A stretch of 64,000 nt of DNA from positions 1,932,785-1,996,784 of the forward strand of contig JAVLUZ010000145.1 in NCBI GenBank assembly GCA_036768485.1, given 5' to 3'. This DNA comes from Mermis nigrescens (lineage: Eukaryota; Nematoda; Enoplea; Mermithida; Mermithidae). A program made the translations under genes and the position numbers. Positions 28,201-41,500 of this stretch are shown one piece after another. The notes beneath the pieces are model-generated. The model searched no databases, was not told where the DNA came from, and worked only from the letters and a program-made list of their open reading frames with translations. Position 1 is the stretch's first letter; each line of letters starts with the position of its first letter.

Positions 28201-31200
28201 TAAAAAATTAAACTATTGCAATTTCTTTTTAGAAATTTTAACAACTTCTATAGTGAAATCGCCACAGATTTAATTAGAGAAATCTGACTTTCACATTTTG
28301 AGCTGAATTTTAATGTATTACACGTCCTGCTTTGCTATCAAGGTGCGACAGATAGTCAGACTATGTATTGTGAGTTAAGCTGACCATCAGACTTTACACC
28401 TTTCAAAAATCAATTTGGTGGAGCGAAAATTAGTTTCTTGAGCGCAGCCATAACAATCACATTGCACATCAGAAAAGTCTTAATTGGCCATATGTGTACT
28501 GTAAAAAAGCAGAAACACGAAAAATGAGTAGTCAAATTTTGCAGACTTCAAAATCAAAAAAACAATAACAGTGTATAACAAAATTAAAGTATTGAAATTT
28601 CTTTTTGAAATTTTAACAACTTCTATAGTGAAATCGCCACAGATTTAATTAGAGAAATCTGACTTTCACATTTTGAGCTGAATTTTAATGTATTACACGT
28701 CCTGCTTTGCTATCAAGGTGCGAGAGATAGTCAGACTATGCATTATGAGTTAAGCTGACCGTCAGACTTACAATTTTTCAAAAAACAATATGGTGGAGCG
28801 AAAATTAGTTTCTTGAGCTCAGCCATAACAATCACATTGCACATCAGAAAAGTCCTAATTGGCCTTATGTGTACTGTAAAAAAGCAGAAATACGAAAAAT
28901 GAGTAGTCAGATTTTGCAGACTTCAAAATCAAAAAAACAATAACAGTGTATAACAAAATTAAACTATTGCAATTTCTTTTTAGAAATTTTAACAACTTCT
29001 ATAGTGAAATCGCCACAGATTTAATTAGAGAAATCTGACTTTCACATTTTGAGCTGAATTTTAATGTATTACACGTCCTGCTTTGCTATCAAGGTGCGAC
29101 AGATAGTCAGACTATGTATTGTGAGTTAAGCTGACCATCAGACTTTACACCTTTCAAAAAACAATATGGTGGAGCGAAAATTAGTTTCTTGAGCTCAGCC
29201 ATAACAATCACATTGCACATCAGAAAAGTCTTAATTGGCCATATGTGTACTGTAAAAAAGCAGAAACACGAAAAATGAGTAGTCAAATTTTGCAGACTTC
29301 AAAATCAAAAAAACAATAACAGTATATAACAAAATTAAAGTATTGCAATTTCTTTTTAAAATTTTAACAACTTCTATAGTGAAATCGCCACAGATTTAAT
29401 TAGAGAAATCTGACTTTCACATTTTGAGCTGAATTTTAATGTATTACACGTCCTGCTTTGCTATCAAGGTGCGACAGATAGTCAGACTATGTATTGTGAG
29501 TTAAGCTGACCATCAGACTTTACACCTTTCAAAAATCAATATGGTGGAGCGAAAATTAGTTTCTTGAGCTCAGCCATAACAATCACATTGCACATCAGAA
29601 AAGTCCTAATTGGCCATATGTGTACTGTAAAAAAGCAGAAATACGAAAAATGAGTAGTCAAATTTTGCAGACTTCAAAATCAAAAAAACAATAACAGTGT
29701 ATAACAAAATTAAAGTATTGAAATTTCTTTTTGAAATTTTAACAACTTCTATAGTGAAATCGCCACAGATTTAATTAGAGAAATCTGACTTTCACATTTT
29801 GAGCTGAATTTTAATGTATTACACGTCCTGCTTTGCTATCAAGGTGCGAGAGATAGTCAGACTATGCATTATGAGTTAAGCTGACCGTCAGACTTACAAT
29901 TTTTCAAAAAACAATATGGTGGAGCGAAAATTAGTTTCTTGAGCTCAGCCATAACAATCACATTGCACATCAGAAAAGTCCTAATTGGCCTTATGTGTAC
30001 TGTAAAAAAGCAGAAATACGAAAAATGAGTAGTCAGATTTTGCAGACTTCAAAATCAAAAAACAATAACAGTGTATAAAAAATTAAACTATTGCAATTTC
30101 TTTTTAGAAATTTTAACAACTTCTATAGTGAAATCGCCACAGATTTAATTAGAGAAATCTGACTTTCACATTTTGAGCTGAATTTTAATGTATTACACGT
30201 CCTGCTTTGCTATCAAGGTGCGACAGATAGTCAGACTATGTATTGTGAGTTAAGCTGACCATCAGACTTTACACCTTTCAAAAATCAATTTGGTGGAGCG
30301 AAAATTAGTTTCTTGAGCGCAGCCATAACAATCACATTGCACATCAGAAAAGTCCTAATTGGCCATATGTGTACTGTAAAAAAGCAGAAACACGAAAAAT
30401 GAGTAGTCAAATTTTGCAGACTTCAAAATCAAAAAAACAATAACAGTGTATAACAAAATTAAAGTATTGCAATTTCTTTTTAAAATTTTAACAACTTCTA
30501 TAGTGAAATCGCCACAGATTTAATTAGAGAAATCTGACTTTCCCATTTTGAGCTGAATTTTAATGTATTACACGTCCTGCTTTGCTATCAAGGTGCGACA
30601 GATAGTCAGACTATGCATTATGAGTTAAGCTGACCGTCAGACTTTACACCTTTCAAAAATCAATTTGGTGGAGCGAAAATTAGTTTCTTGAGCTCAGCCA
30701 TAACAATCACATTGCACATCAGAAAAGTCCTAATTGGCCATATGTGTACTGTAAAAAAGCAGAAACACGAAAAATGAGTAGTCAGATTTTGCAGACTTCA
30801 AAATCAAAAAAACAATAACAGTGTATAACAAAATTAAAGTATTGCAATTTCTTTTTGAAATTTTAACAACTTCTATAGTGAAATCGCCACAGATTTGATT
30901 AGAGAAATCTGACTTACCCATTTTGAGCTGAATTTTAATGTATTACACGTCCTGCTTTGCTATCAAGGTGCGACAGATAGTCAGACTATGCATTATGAGT
31001 TAAGCTGACCGTCAGACTTTACACCTTTCAAAAATCAATTTGGTGGAGCGAAAATTAGTTTCTTGAGCTCAGCCATAACAATCACATTGCACATCAGAAA
31101 AGTCCTAATTGGCCATATGTGTACTGTAAAAAAGCAGAAATACGAAAAATGAGTAGTCAGATTTTGCAGACTTCAAAATCAAAAAACAATAACAGTGTAT

Positions 31201-34200
31201 AACAAAATTAAACTATTGCAATTTCTTTTTGAAATTTTAACAACTTCTATAGTGAAATCGCCACAGATTTAATTAGAGAAATCTGACTTTCACATTTTGA
31301 GCTGAATTTTAATGTATTACACGTCCTGCTTTGCTATCAAGGTGCGACAGATAGTCAGACTATGCATTATGAGTTAAGCTGACCGTCAGACTTTACAACT
31401 TTTCAAAAAACAATTTGGTGGAGCGAAAATTAGTTTCTTGAGCTCAGCCATAACAATCACATTGCACATCAGAAAAGTCCTAATTGGCCATATGTGTACT
31501 GTAAAAAAGCAGAAATACGAAAAATGAGTAGTCAGATTTTGCAGACTTCAAAATCAAAAAACAATAACAGTGTATAACAAAATTAAACTATTGCAATTTC
31601 TTTTTAGAAATTTTAACAACTTCTATAGTGAAATCGCCACAGATTTAATTAGAGAAATCTGACTTTCACATTTTGAGCTGAATTTTAATGTATTACACGT
31701 CCTGCTTTGCTATCAAGGTGCGACAGATAGTCAGACTATGTATTGTGAGTTAAGCTGACCATCAGACTTTACACCTTTCAAAAATCAATTTGGTGGAGCG
31801 AAAATTAGTTTCTTGAGCGCAGCCATAACAATCACATTGCACATCAGAAAAGTCCTAATTGGCCATATGTGTACTGTAAAAAAGCAGAAATACGAAAAAT
31901 GAGTAGTCAAATTTTGCAGACTTCAAAATCAAAAAAACAATAACAGTGTATAACAAAATTAAAGTATTGCAATTTCTTTTTAGAAATTTTAACAACTTCT
32001 ATAGTGAAATCGCCACAGATTTAATTAGAGAAATCTGACTTTCACATTTTGAGCTGAATTTTAATGTATTACACGTCCTGCTTTGCTATCAAGGTGCGAC
32101 AGATAGTCAGACTATGTATTATGAGTTAAGCTGACCGTCAGACTTTACACCTTTCAAAAATACAATTTGGTGGAGCGAAAATTAGTTTCTTGAGCTCAGC
32201 CATAACAATCACATTGCACATCAGAAAAGTCCTAATTGGCCATATGTGTACTGTAAAAAAGCAGAAATACGAAAAATGAGTAGTCAAATTTTGCAGACTT
32301 CAAAATCAAAAAAACAATAACAGTGTATAACAAAATTAAAGTATTGCAATTTCTTTTTGAAATTTTAACAACTTCTATAGTGAAATCGCCACAGATTTAA
32401 TTAGAGAAATCTGACTTACACATTTTGAGCTGAATTTTAATGTATTACACGTCCTGCTTTGCTATCAAGGTGCGACAGATAGTCAGACTATGCATTATGA
32501 GTTAAGCTGACCGTCAGACTTTACACCTTTCAAAAATCAATTTGGTGGAGCGAAAATTAGTTTCTTGAGCGCAGCCATAACAATCACATTGCACATCAGA
32601 AAAGTCCTAATTGGCCATATGTGTACTGTAAAAAAGCAGAAATACGAAAAATGAGTAGTCAAATTTTGCAGACTTCAAAATCAAAAAAACAATAACAGTG
32701 TATAACAAAATTAAAGTATTGCAATTTCTTTTTGAAATTTTAACAACTTCTATAGTGAAATCGCCACAGATTTAATTAGAGAAATCTGACTTTCACATTT
32801 TGAGCTGAATTTTAATGTATTACACGTCCTGCTTTGCTATCAAGGTGCGAGAGATAGTCAGACTATGCATTATGAGTTAAGCTGACCGTCAGACTTTACA
32901 ATTTTTCAAAAAACAATATGGTGGAGCGAAAATTAGTTTCTTGAGCTCAGCCATAACAATCACATTGCACATCAGAAAAGTCCTAATTGGCCTTATGTGT
33001 ACTGTAAAAAAGCAGAAATACGAAAAATGAGTAGTCAGATTTTGCAGACTTCAAAATCAAAAAAACAATAACAGTGTATAACAAAATTAAACTATTGCAA
33101 TTTCTTTTTAGAAATTTTAACAACTTCTATAGTGAAATCGCCACAGATTTAATTAGAGAAATCTGACTTTCACATTTTGAGCTGAATTTTAATGTATTAC
33201 ACGTCCTGCTTTGCTATCAAGGTGCGACAGATAGTCAGACTATGCATTATGAGTTAAGCTGACCGTCAGACTTTACACCTTTCAAAAATCAATTTGGTGG
33301 AGCGAAAATTAGTTTCTTGAGCTCAGCCATAACAATCACATTGCACATCAGAAAAGTCCTAATTGGCCATATGTGTACTGTAAAAAAGCAGAAATACGAA
33401 AAATGAGTAGTCAGATTTTGCAGACTTCAAAATCAAAAAAACAATAACAGTGTATAACAAAATTAAACTATTGCAATTTCTTTTTAGAAATTTTAACAAC
33501 TTCTATAGTGAAATCGCCACAGATTTAATTAGAGAAATCTGACTTTCACATTTTGAGCTGAATTTTAATGTATTACACGTCCTGCTTTGCTATCAAGGTG
33601 CGACAGATAGTCAGACTATGTATTGTGAGTTAAGCTGACCATCAGACTTTACACCTTTCAAAAAACAATATGGTGGAGCGAAAATTAGTTTCTTGAGCTC
33701 AGCCATAACAATCACATTGCACATCAGAAAAGTCTTAATTGGCCATATGTGTACTGTAAAAAAGCAGAAACACGAAAAATGAGTAGTCAAATTTTGCAGA
33801 CTTCAAAATCAAAAAACAATAACAGTGTATAACAAAATTAAAGTATTGCAATTTCTTTTTAGAAATTTTAACAACTTCTATAGTGAAATCGCCACAGATT
33901 TAATTAGAGAAATCTGACTTTCACATTTTGAGCTGAATTTTAATGTATTACACGTCCTGCTTTGCTATCAAGGTGCGAGAGATAGTCAGACTATGCATTA
34001 TGAGTTAAGCTGACCGTCAGACTTACAATTTTTCAAAAAACAATATGGTGGAGCGAAAATTAGTTTCTTGAGCTCAGCCATAACAATCACATTGCACATC
34101 AGAAAAGTCCTAATTGGCCTTATGTGTACTGTAAAAAAGCAGAAATACGAAAAATGAGTAGTCAAATTTTGCAGACTTCAAAATCAAAAAAACAATAACA

Positions 34201-37200
34201 GTGTATAACAAAATTAAAGTATTGCAATTTCTTTTTAAAATTTTAACAACTTCTATAGTGAAATCGCCACAGATTTAATTAGAGAAATCTGACTTTCACA
34301 TTTTGAGCTGAATTTTAATGTATTACACGTCCTGCTTTGCTATCAAGGTGCGAGAGATAGTCAGACTATGCATTATGAGTTAAGCTGACCGTCAGACTTA
34401 CAATTTTTCAAAAAACAATATGGTGGAGCGAAAATTAGTTTCTTGAGCTCAGCCATAACAATCACATTGCACATCAGAAAAGTCCTAATTGGCCTTATGT
34501 GTACTGTAAAAAAGCAGAAATACGAAAAATGAGTAGTCAGATTTTGCAGACTTCAAAATCAAAAAACAATAACAGTGTATAACAAAATTAAACTATTGCA
34601 ATTTCTTTTTAGAAATTTTAACAACTTCTATAGTGAAATCGCCACAGATTTAATTAGAGAAATCTGACTTTCACATTTTGAGCTGAATTTTAATGTATTA
34701 CACGTCCTGCTTTGCTATCAAGGTGCGACAGATAGTCAGACTATGCATTGTGAGTTAAGCTGACCGTCAGACTTTACAACTTTTCAAAAAACAATATGGT
34801 GGAGCGAAAATTAGTTTCTTGAGCTCAGCCATAACAATCACATTGCACATCAGAAAAGTCCTAATTGGCCTTATGTGTACTGTAAAAAAGCAGAAATACG
34901 AAAAATGAGTAGTCAAATTTTGCAGACTTCAAAATCAAAAAAACAATAACAGTGTATAACAAAATTAAAGTATTGCAATTTCTTTTTAGAAATTTTAACA
35001 ACTTCTATAGTGAAATCGCCACAGATTTAATTAGAGAAATCTGACTTTCACATTTTGAGCTGAATTTTAATGTATTACACGTCCTGCTTTGCTATCAAGG
35101 TGCGACAGATAGTCAGACTATGTATTGTGAGTTAAGCTGACCATCAGACTTTACAACCTTTCAAAAAACAATATGGTGGAGCGAAAATTAGTTTCTTGAG
35201 CTCAGCCATAACAATCACATTGCACATCAGAAAAGTCCTAATTGGCCATATGTGTACTGTAAAAAAGCAGAAATACGAAAAATGAGTAGTCAAATTTTGC
35301 AGACTTCAAAATCAAAAAAACAATAACAGTGTATAACAAAATTAAAGTATTGCAATTTCTTTTTAGAAATTTTAACAACTTCTATAGTGAAATCGCCACA
35401 GATTTAATTAGAGAAATCTGACTTTCACATTTTGAGCTGAATTTTAATGTATTACACGTCCTGCTTTGCTATCAAGGTGCGACAGATAGTCAGACTATGC
35501 ATTGTGAGTTAAGCTGACCATCAGACTTTACACCTTTCAAAAAACAATATGGTGGAGCGAAAATTAGTTTCTTGAGCTCAGCCATAACAATCACATTGCA
35601 CATCAGAAAAGTCCTAATTGGCCATATGTGTACTGTAAAAAAGCAGAAACACGAAAAATGAGTAGTCAAATTTTGCAGACTTCAAAATCAAAAAAACAAT
35701 AACAGTGTATAACAAAATTAAAGTATTGCAATTTCTTTTTAAAATTTTAACAACTTCTATAGTGAAATCGCCACAGATTTAATTAGAGAAATCTGACTTT
35801 CACATTTTGAGCTGAATTTTAATGTATTACACGTCCTGCTTTGCTATCAAGGTGCGAGAGATAGTCAGACTATGCATTATGAGTTAAGCTGACCGTCAGA
35901 CTTACAATTTTTCAAAAAACAATATGGTGGAGCGAAAATTAGTTTCTTGAGCTCAGCCATAACAATCACATTGCACATCAGAAAAGTCCTAATTGGCCTT
36001 ATGTGTACTGTAAAAAAGCAGAAATACGAAAAATGAGTAGTCAAATTTTGCAGACTTCAAAATCAAAAAAACAATAACAGTGTATAACAAAATTAAACTA
36101 TTGCAATTTCTTTTTAGAAATTTTAACAACTTCTATAGTGAAATCGCCACAGATTTAATTAGAGAAATCTGACTTTCACATTTTGAGCTGAATTTTAATG
36201 TATTACACGTCCTGCTTTGCTATCAAGGTGCGACAGATAGTCAGACTATGCATTGTGAGTTAAGCTGACCGTCAGACTTTACAATTTTCAAAAAACAATA
36301 TGGTGGAGCGAAAATTAGTTTCTTGAGCTCAGCCATAACAATCACATTGCACATCAGAAAAGTCCTAATTGGCCTTATGTGTACTGTAAAAAAGCAGAAA
36401 CACGAAAAATGAGTAGTCAAATTTTGCAGACTTCAAAATCAAAAAAACAATAACAGTATATAACAAAATTAAAGTATTGCAATTTCTTTTTAAAATTTTA
36501 ACAACTTCTATAGTGAAATCGCCACAGATTTAATTAGAGAAATCTGACTTTCACATTTTGAGCTGAATTTTAATGTATTACACGTCCTGCTTTGCTATCA
36601 AGGTGCGAGAGATAGTCAGACTATGCATTATGAGTTAAGCTGACCGTCAGACTTTACACCTTTCAAAAAACAATATGGTGGAGCGAAAATTAGTTTCTTG
36701 AGCTCAGCCATAACAATCACATTGCACATCAGAAAAGTCTTAATTGGCCATATGTGTACTGTAAAAAAGCAGAAACACGAAAAATGAGTAGTCAAATTTT
36801 GCAGACTTCAAAATCAAAAAAACAATAACAGTGTATAACAAAATTAAAGTATTGCAATTTCTTTTTAAAATTTTAACAACTTCTATAGTGAAATCGCCAC
36901 AGATTTAATTAGAGAAATCTGACTTTCACATTTTGAGCTGAATTTTAATGTATTACACGTCCTGCTTTGCTATCAAGGTGCGAGAGATAGTCAGACTATG
37001 CATTATGAGTTAAGCTGACCGTCAGACTTTACACTTTTCAAAAAACAATATGGTGGAGCGAAAATTAGTTTCTTGAGCTCAGCCATAACAATCACATTGC
37101 ACATCAGAAAAGTCCTAATTGGCCTTATGTGTACTGTAAAAAAGCAGAAATACGAAAAATGAGTAGTCAAATTTTGCAGACTTCAAAATCAAAAAAACAA

Positions 37201-38409
37201 TAACAGTGTATAACAAAATTAAAGTATTGCAATTTCTTTTTAGAAATTTTAACAACTTCTATAGTGAAATCGCCACAGATTTAATTAGAGAAATCTGACT
37301 TTCACATTTTGAGCTGAATTTTAATGTATTACACGTCCTGCTTTGCTATCAAGGTGCGAGAGATAGTCAGACTATGCATTATGAGTTAAGCTGACCGTCA
37401 GACTTTACACTTTTCAAAAAACAATATGGTGGAGCGAAAATTAGTTTCTTGAGCTCAGCCATAACAATCACATTGCACATCAGAAAAGTCCTAATTGGCC
37501 TTATGTGTACTGTAAAAAAGCAGAAATACGAAAAATGAGTAGTCAGATTTTGCAGACTTCAAAATCAAAAAACAATAACAGTGTATAAAAAATTAAACTA
37601 TTGCAATTTCTTTTTAGAAATTTTAACAACTTCTATAGTGAAATCGCCACAGATTTAATTAGAGAAATCTGACTTTCACATTTTGAGCTGAATTTTAATG
37701 TATTACACGTCCTGCTTTGCTATCAAGGTGCGACAGATAGTCAGACTATGTATTGTGAGTTAAGCTGACCATCAGACTTTACACCTTTCAAAAATCAATT
37801 TGGTGGAGCGAAAATTAGTTTCTTGAGCGCAGCCATAACAATCACATTGCACATCAGAAAAGTCTTAATTGGCCATATGTGTACTGTAAAAAAGCAGAAA
37901 CACGAAAAATGAGTAGTCAAATTTTGCAGACTTCAAAATCAAAAAAACAATAACAGTGTATAACAAAATTAAAGTATTGCAATTTCTTTTTGAAATTTTA
38001 ACAACTTCTATAGTGAAATCGCCACAGATTTAATTAGAGAAATCTGACTTACCCATTTTGAGCTGAATTTTAATGTATTACACGTCCTGCTTTGCTATCA
38101 AGGTGCGACAGATAGTCAGACTATGCATTATGAGTTAAGCTGACCGTCAGACTTTACAACCTTTCAAAAATCAATTTGGTGGAGCGAAAATTAGTTTCTT
38201 GAGCTCAGCCATAACAATCACATTGCACATCAGAAAAGTCCTAATTGGCCTCATGTGTACTGTAAAAAAGCAGAAATACGAAAAATGAGTAGTCAGATTT
38301 TGCAGACTTCAAAATCAAAAAAACAATAACAGTGTATAACAAAATTAAACATATTGCAATTTCTTTTTAGAAATTTTAACAACTTCTGTAGTGAAATCGC
38401 CACAGATTT
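16231..38409 (+). repeat. 376-bp satellite array, main segment (+ orientation)
   Basis: About 59 head-to-tail monomers of 370-378 bp. The segment resumes at CTATAGTGAAATCG immediately after the LINE. From the edge inward the copies become more alike. At 16.2-19.9 kb monomers differ widely (for example GTGCACCCATAAGAATAACA alternating with GCAGCCATAACAATCACA types). From about 20 kb on they are homogeneous, with only a few variant positions (GAGCGCAGCC or GAGCTCAGCC, GCGACAG or GCGAGAG, TATGCATTATG or TATGTATTGTG, CTTACAATTTTTC or CTTTACACCTTTC). Short ORFs such as 21718-21909 and 30730-30921 recur in register but are broken in most copies. The array runs into an N gap. Confidence 0.97.
24589..29846 (+). 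repeat. Trimeric higher-order repeat (~1126 bp) inside the satellite
   Basis: The diagnostic variant GTGCGAGAGATAGTC occurs at 24589, 25716, 26842, 27594, 28720 and 29846. Spacings are 1127, 1126, 752, 1126 and 1126 bp. Three-monomer blocks therefore repeat as units, with one two-monomer contraction. In each block the GAGAG monomer also has CTTACAATTTTTCAAAAAAC and GGCCTTATGTG, while the next has TATGTATTGTGAG with CCATCAGAC. Further right, spacing becomes irregular (32847, 33975, 34350, 35854, 36605, 36980, 37356). Confidence 0.88.
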
Positions 38410-38509
38410 NNNNNNNNNNNNNNNNNNNNNNNNNNNNNNNNNNNNNNNNNNNNNNNNNNNNNNNNNNNNNNNNNNNNNNNNNNNNNNNNNNNNNNNNNNN
38501 NNNNNNNNN
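38410..38509. other. Assembly gap of 100 N
   Basis: Exactly 100 N bases, the conventional placeholder for a gap of unknown size. The satellite reads + on the left, ending in CGCCACAGATTT, and - on the right, starting GGTGCGCTCAATAAAC. The true length and even the relative orientation of the two sides are therefore unproven. ORFs called across it are meaningless. Confidence 0.99.
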
Positions 38510-41500
38510 GGTGCGCTCAATAAACTAATTTTCGCTTAATTAAATTGATTTTTAAAAGGTGTAAAGTCTGATGGTCAGCTTAAGTCATAATGCATAGTCT
38601 GACTATCTGTCGCACCTTGATAGCAAAGCAGGACGTGTAATACATTAAAATTCAGCTCAAAATGGGTAAGTCAGATTTCTCTAATCAAATCTGTGGCGAT
38701 TTCACTATAGAAGATGTTAAAATTTAAAAAAAGAAATTGCAATAGTTTAATTTTATATACACTGTTATTGTTTTATGATTTTGAAATCTGCAAAATCTGA
38801 CTACTCATTTTTTGTGTTTCTTCTTTTTTATAGTACCACACATATGGCCAGTTAGGACTTATCTGACGTTGCAATGTGACTCTTATGGGTGCGCTCAATA
38901 AACTAATTTTCGCTTTATTAAATTGATTTTTAAAAGGTGTAAAGTCTGATGGTCAGCTTAACTCATAATGCATAGTCTGACTATCTGTCGCACCTTGATA
39001 GCAAAGCAGGACCTGTAATACATTAAAATTCAGCTCAAAATGGGTAAGTCAGATTTCTAATCAAATCTGTGGCGATTTCACTATAGAAGATGTTAAAATT
39101 TAAAAAAAGAAATTGCAATAGTTTAATTTTATATACACTGTTATTGTTTTATGATTTTGAAATCTGCAAAATCTGACTACTCATTTTTTGTGTTTCTTCT
39201 TTTTTATAGTACCACACATATGGCCAATTAGGACTTATCTGACGTTGCAATGTGACTTTTATGGGTGCGCTCAATAAACTAATTTTCGCTTAATTAAATT
39301 GATTTTTAAAAGGTGTAAAGTCTGATGGTCAGCTTAACTCATAATGCATAGTCTGACTATCTGTCGCACCTTGATAGCAAAGCAGGACGTGTAATACATT
39401 AAAATTCAGCTCAAAATGGGTAAGTCAGATTTCTCTATTCAAATCTGTGGCGATTTCACTATAGAAGATGTTAAAATTTAAAAAAGAAATTGCAATAGTT
39501 TAATTTTATATACACTGTTATTGTTTTATGATTTTGAAATCTGCAAAATCTGACTACTCATTTTTTGTGTTTCTTCTTTTTTATAGTACCACACATATGG
39601 CCAATTAGGACTTATCTGACGTTGCAATGTGACTTTTATGGGTGCGCTCAATAAACTAATTTTCGCTTTATTAAATTGATTTTTAAAAGGTGTAAAGTCT
39701 GATGGTCAGCTTAACTCATAATGCATAGTCTGACTATCTGTCGCACCTTGATAGCAAAGCAGGACGTGTAATACATTAAAATTCAGCTCAAAATGGGTAA
39801 GTCAGATTTCTCTAATCAAATCTGTGGCGATTTCACTATAGAAGATGTTAAAATTTAAAAAAGAAATTGCAATAGTTTAATTTTATATACACTGTTATTG
39901 TTTTATGATTTTGAAATCTGCAAAATCTGACTACTCATTTTTTGTGTTTCTTCTTTTTTATAGTACCACACATATGGCCAATTAGGACTTATCTGACGTT
40001 GCAATGTGACTTTTATGGGTGCGCTCAATAAACTAATTTTCGCTTTATTAAATTGATTTTTAAAAGGTGTAAAGTCTGATGGTCAGCTTAACTCATAATG
40101 CATAGTCTGACTATCTGTCGCACCTTGATAGCAAAGCAGGACGTGTAATACATTAAAATTCAGCTCAAAATGGGTAAGTCAGATTTCTCTATTCAAATCT
40201 GTGGCGATTTCACTATAGAAGATGTTAAAATTTAAAAAAAGAAATTGCAATAGTTTAATTTTATATACACTGTTATTGTTTTATGATTTTGAAATCTGCA
40301 AAATCTGACTACTCATTTTTTGTGTTTCTTCTTTTTTATAGTACCACACATATGGCCAATTAGGACTTATCGGACGTTGCAATGTGACTCTTATGGGTGC
40401 GCTCAATAAACTAATTTTCGCTTTATTAAATTGATTTTTAAAAGGTGTAAAGTCTGATGGTCAGCTTAACTCATAATGCATAGTCTGACTATCTGTCGCA
40501 CCTTGATAGCAAAGCAGGACGTGTAATACATTAAAATTCAGCTCAAAATGGGTAAGTCAGATTTCTCTATTCAAATCTGTGGCGATTTCACTATAGAAGA
40601 TGTTAAAATTTAAAAAAGAAATTGCAATAGTTTAATTTTATATACACTGTTATTGTTTTATGATTTTGAAATCTGCAAAATCTGACTACTCATTTTTTGT
40701 GTTTCTTCTTTTTTATAGTACCACACATATGGCCAATTAGGACTTATCTGACGTTGCAATGTGACTCTTATGGGTGCGCTCAATAAACTAATTTTCGCTT
40801 AATTAAATTGATTTTTAAAAGGTGTAAAGTCTGATGGTCAGCTTAACTCATAATGCATAGTCTGACTATCTGTCGCACCTTGATAGCAAAGCAGGACGTG
40901 TAATACATTAAAATTCAGCTCAAAATGGGTAAGTCAGATTTCTCTAATCAAATCTGTGGCGATTTCACTATAGAAGATGTTAAAATTTAAAAAAGAAATT
41001 GCAATAGTTTAATTTTATATACACTGTTATTGTTTTATGATTTTGAAATCTGCAAAATCTGACTACTCATTTTTTGTGTTTCTTCTTTTTTATAGTACCA
41101 CACATATGGCCAATTAGGACTTATCTGACGTTGCAATGTGACTCTTATGGGTGCGCTCAATAAACTAATTTTCGCTTAATTAAATTGATTTTTAAAAGGT
41201 GTAAAGTCTGATGGTCAGCTTAACTCATAATGCATAGTCTGACTATCTGTCGCACCTTGATAGCAAAGCAGGACGTGTAATACATTAAAATTCAGCTCAA
41301 AATGGGTAAGTCAGATTTCTCTAATCAAATCTGTGGCGATTTCACTATAGAAGATGTTAAAATTTAAAAAAGAAATTGCAATAGTTTAATTTTATATACA
41401 CTGTTATTGTTTTATGATTTTGAAATCTGCAAAATCTGACTACTCATTTTTTGTGTTTCTTCTTTTTTATAGTACCACACATATGGCCAATTAGGACTTA

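Noticed and set aside
21718..30921. Satellite ORFs of about 63 codons (21718-21909, 30730-30921), also 11024-11206
   Set aside because: The same register in neighbouring monomers is broken by stops or indels; no sign of selection for coding.
9553..38409. Could the regular repeats be a CRISPR array?
   Set aside because: The period is ~376 bp with the whole unit conserved; there are no short repeats with unique spacers, and the genome is eukaryotic.
38293..38539. ORFs running through the N gap
   Set aside because: Undefined bases; artefacts.
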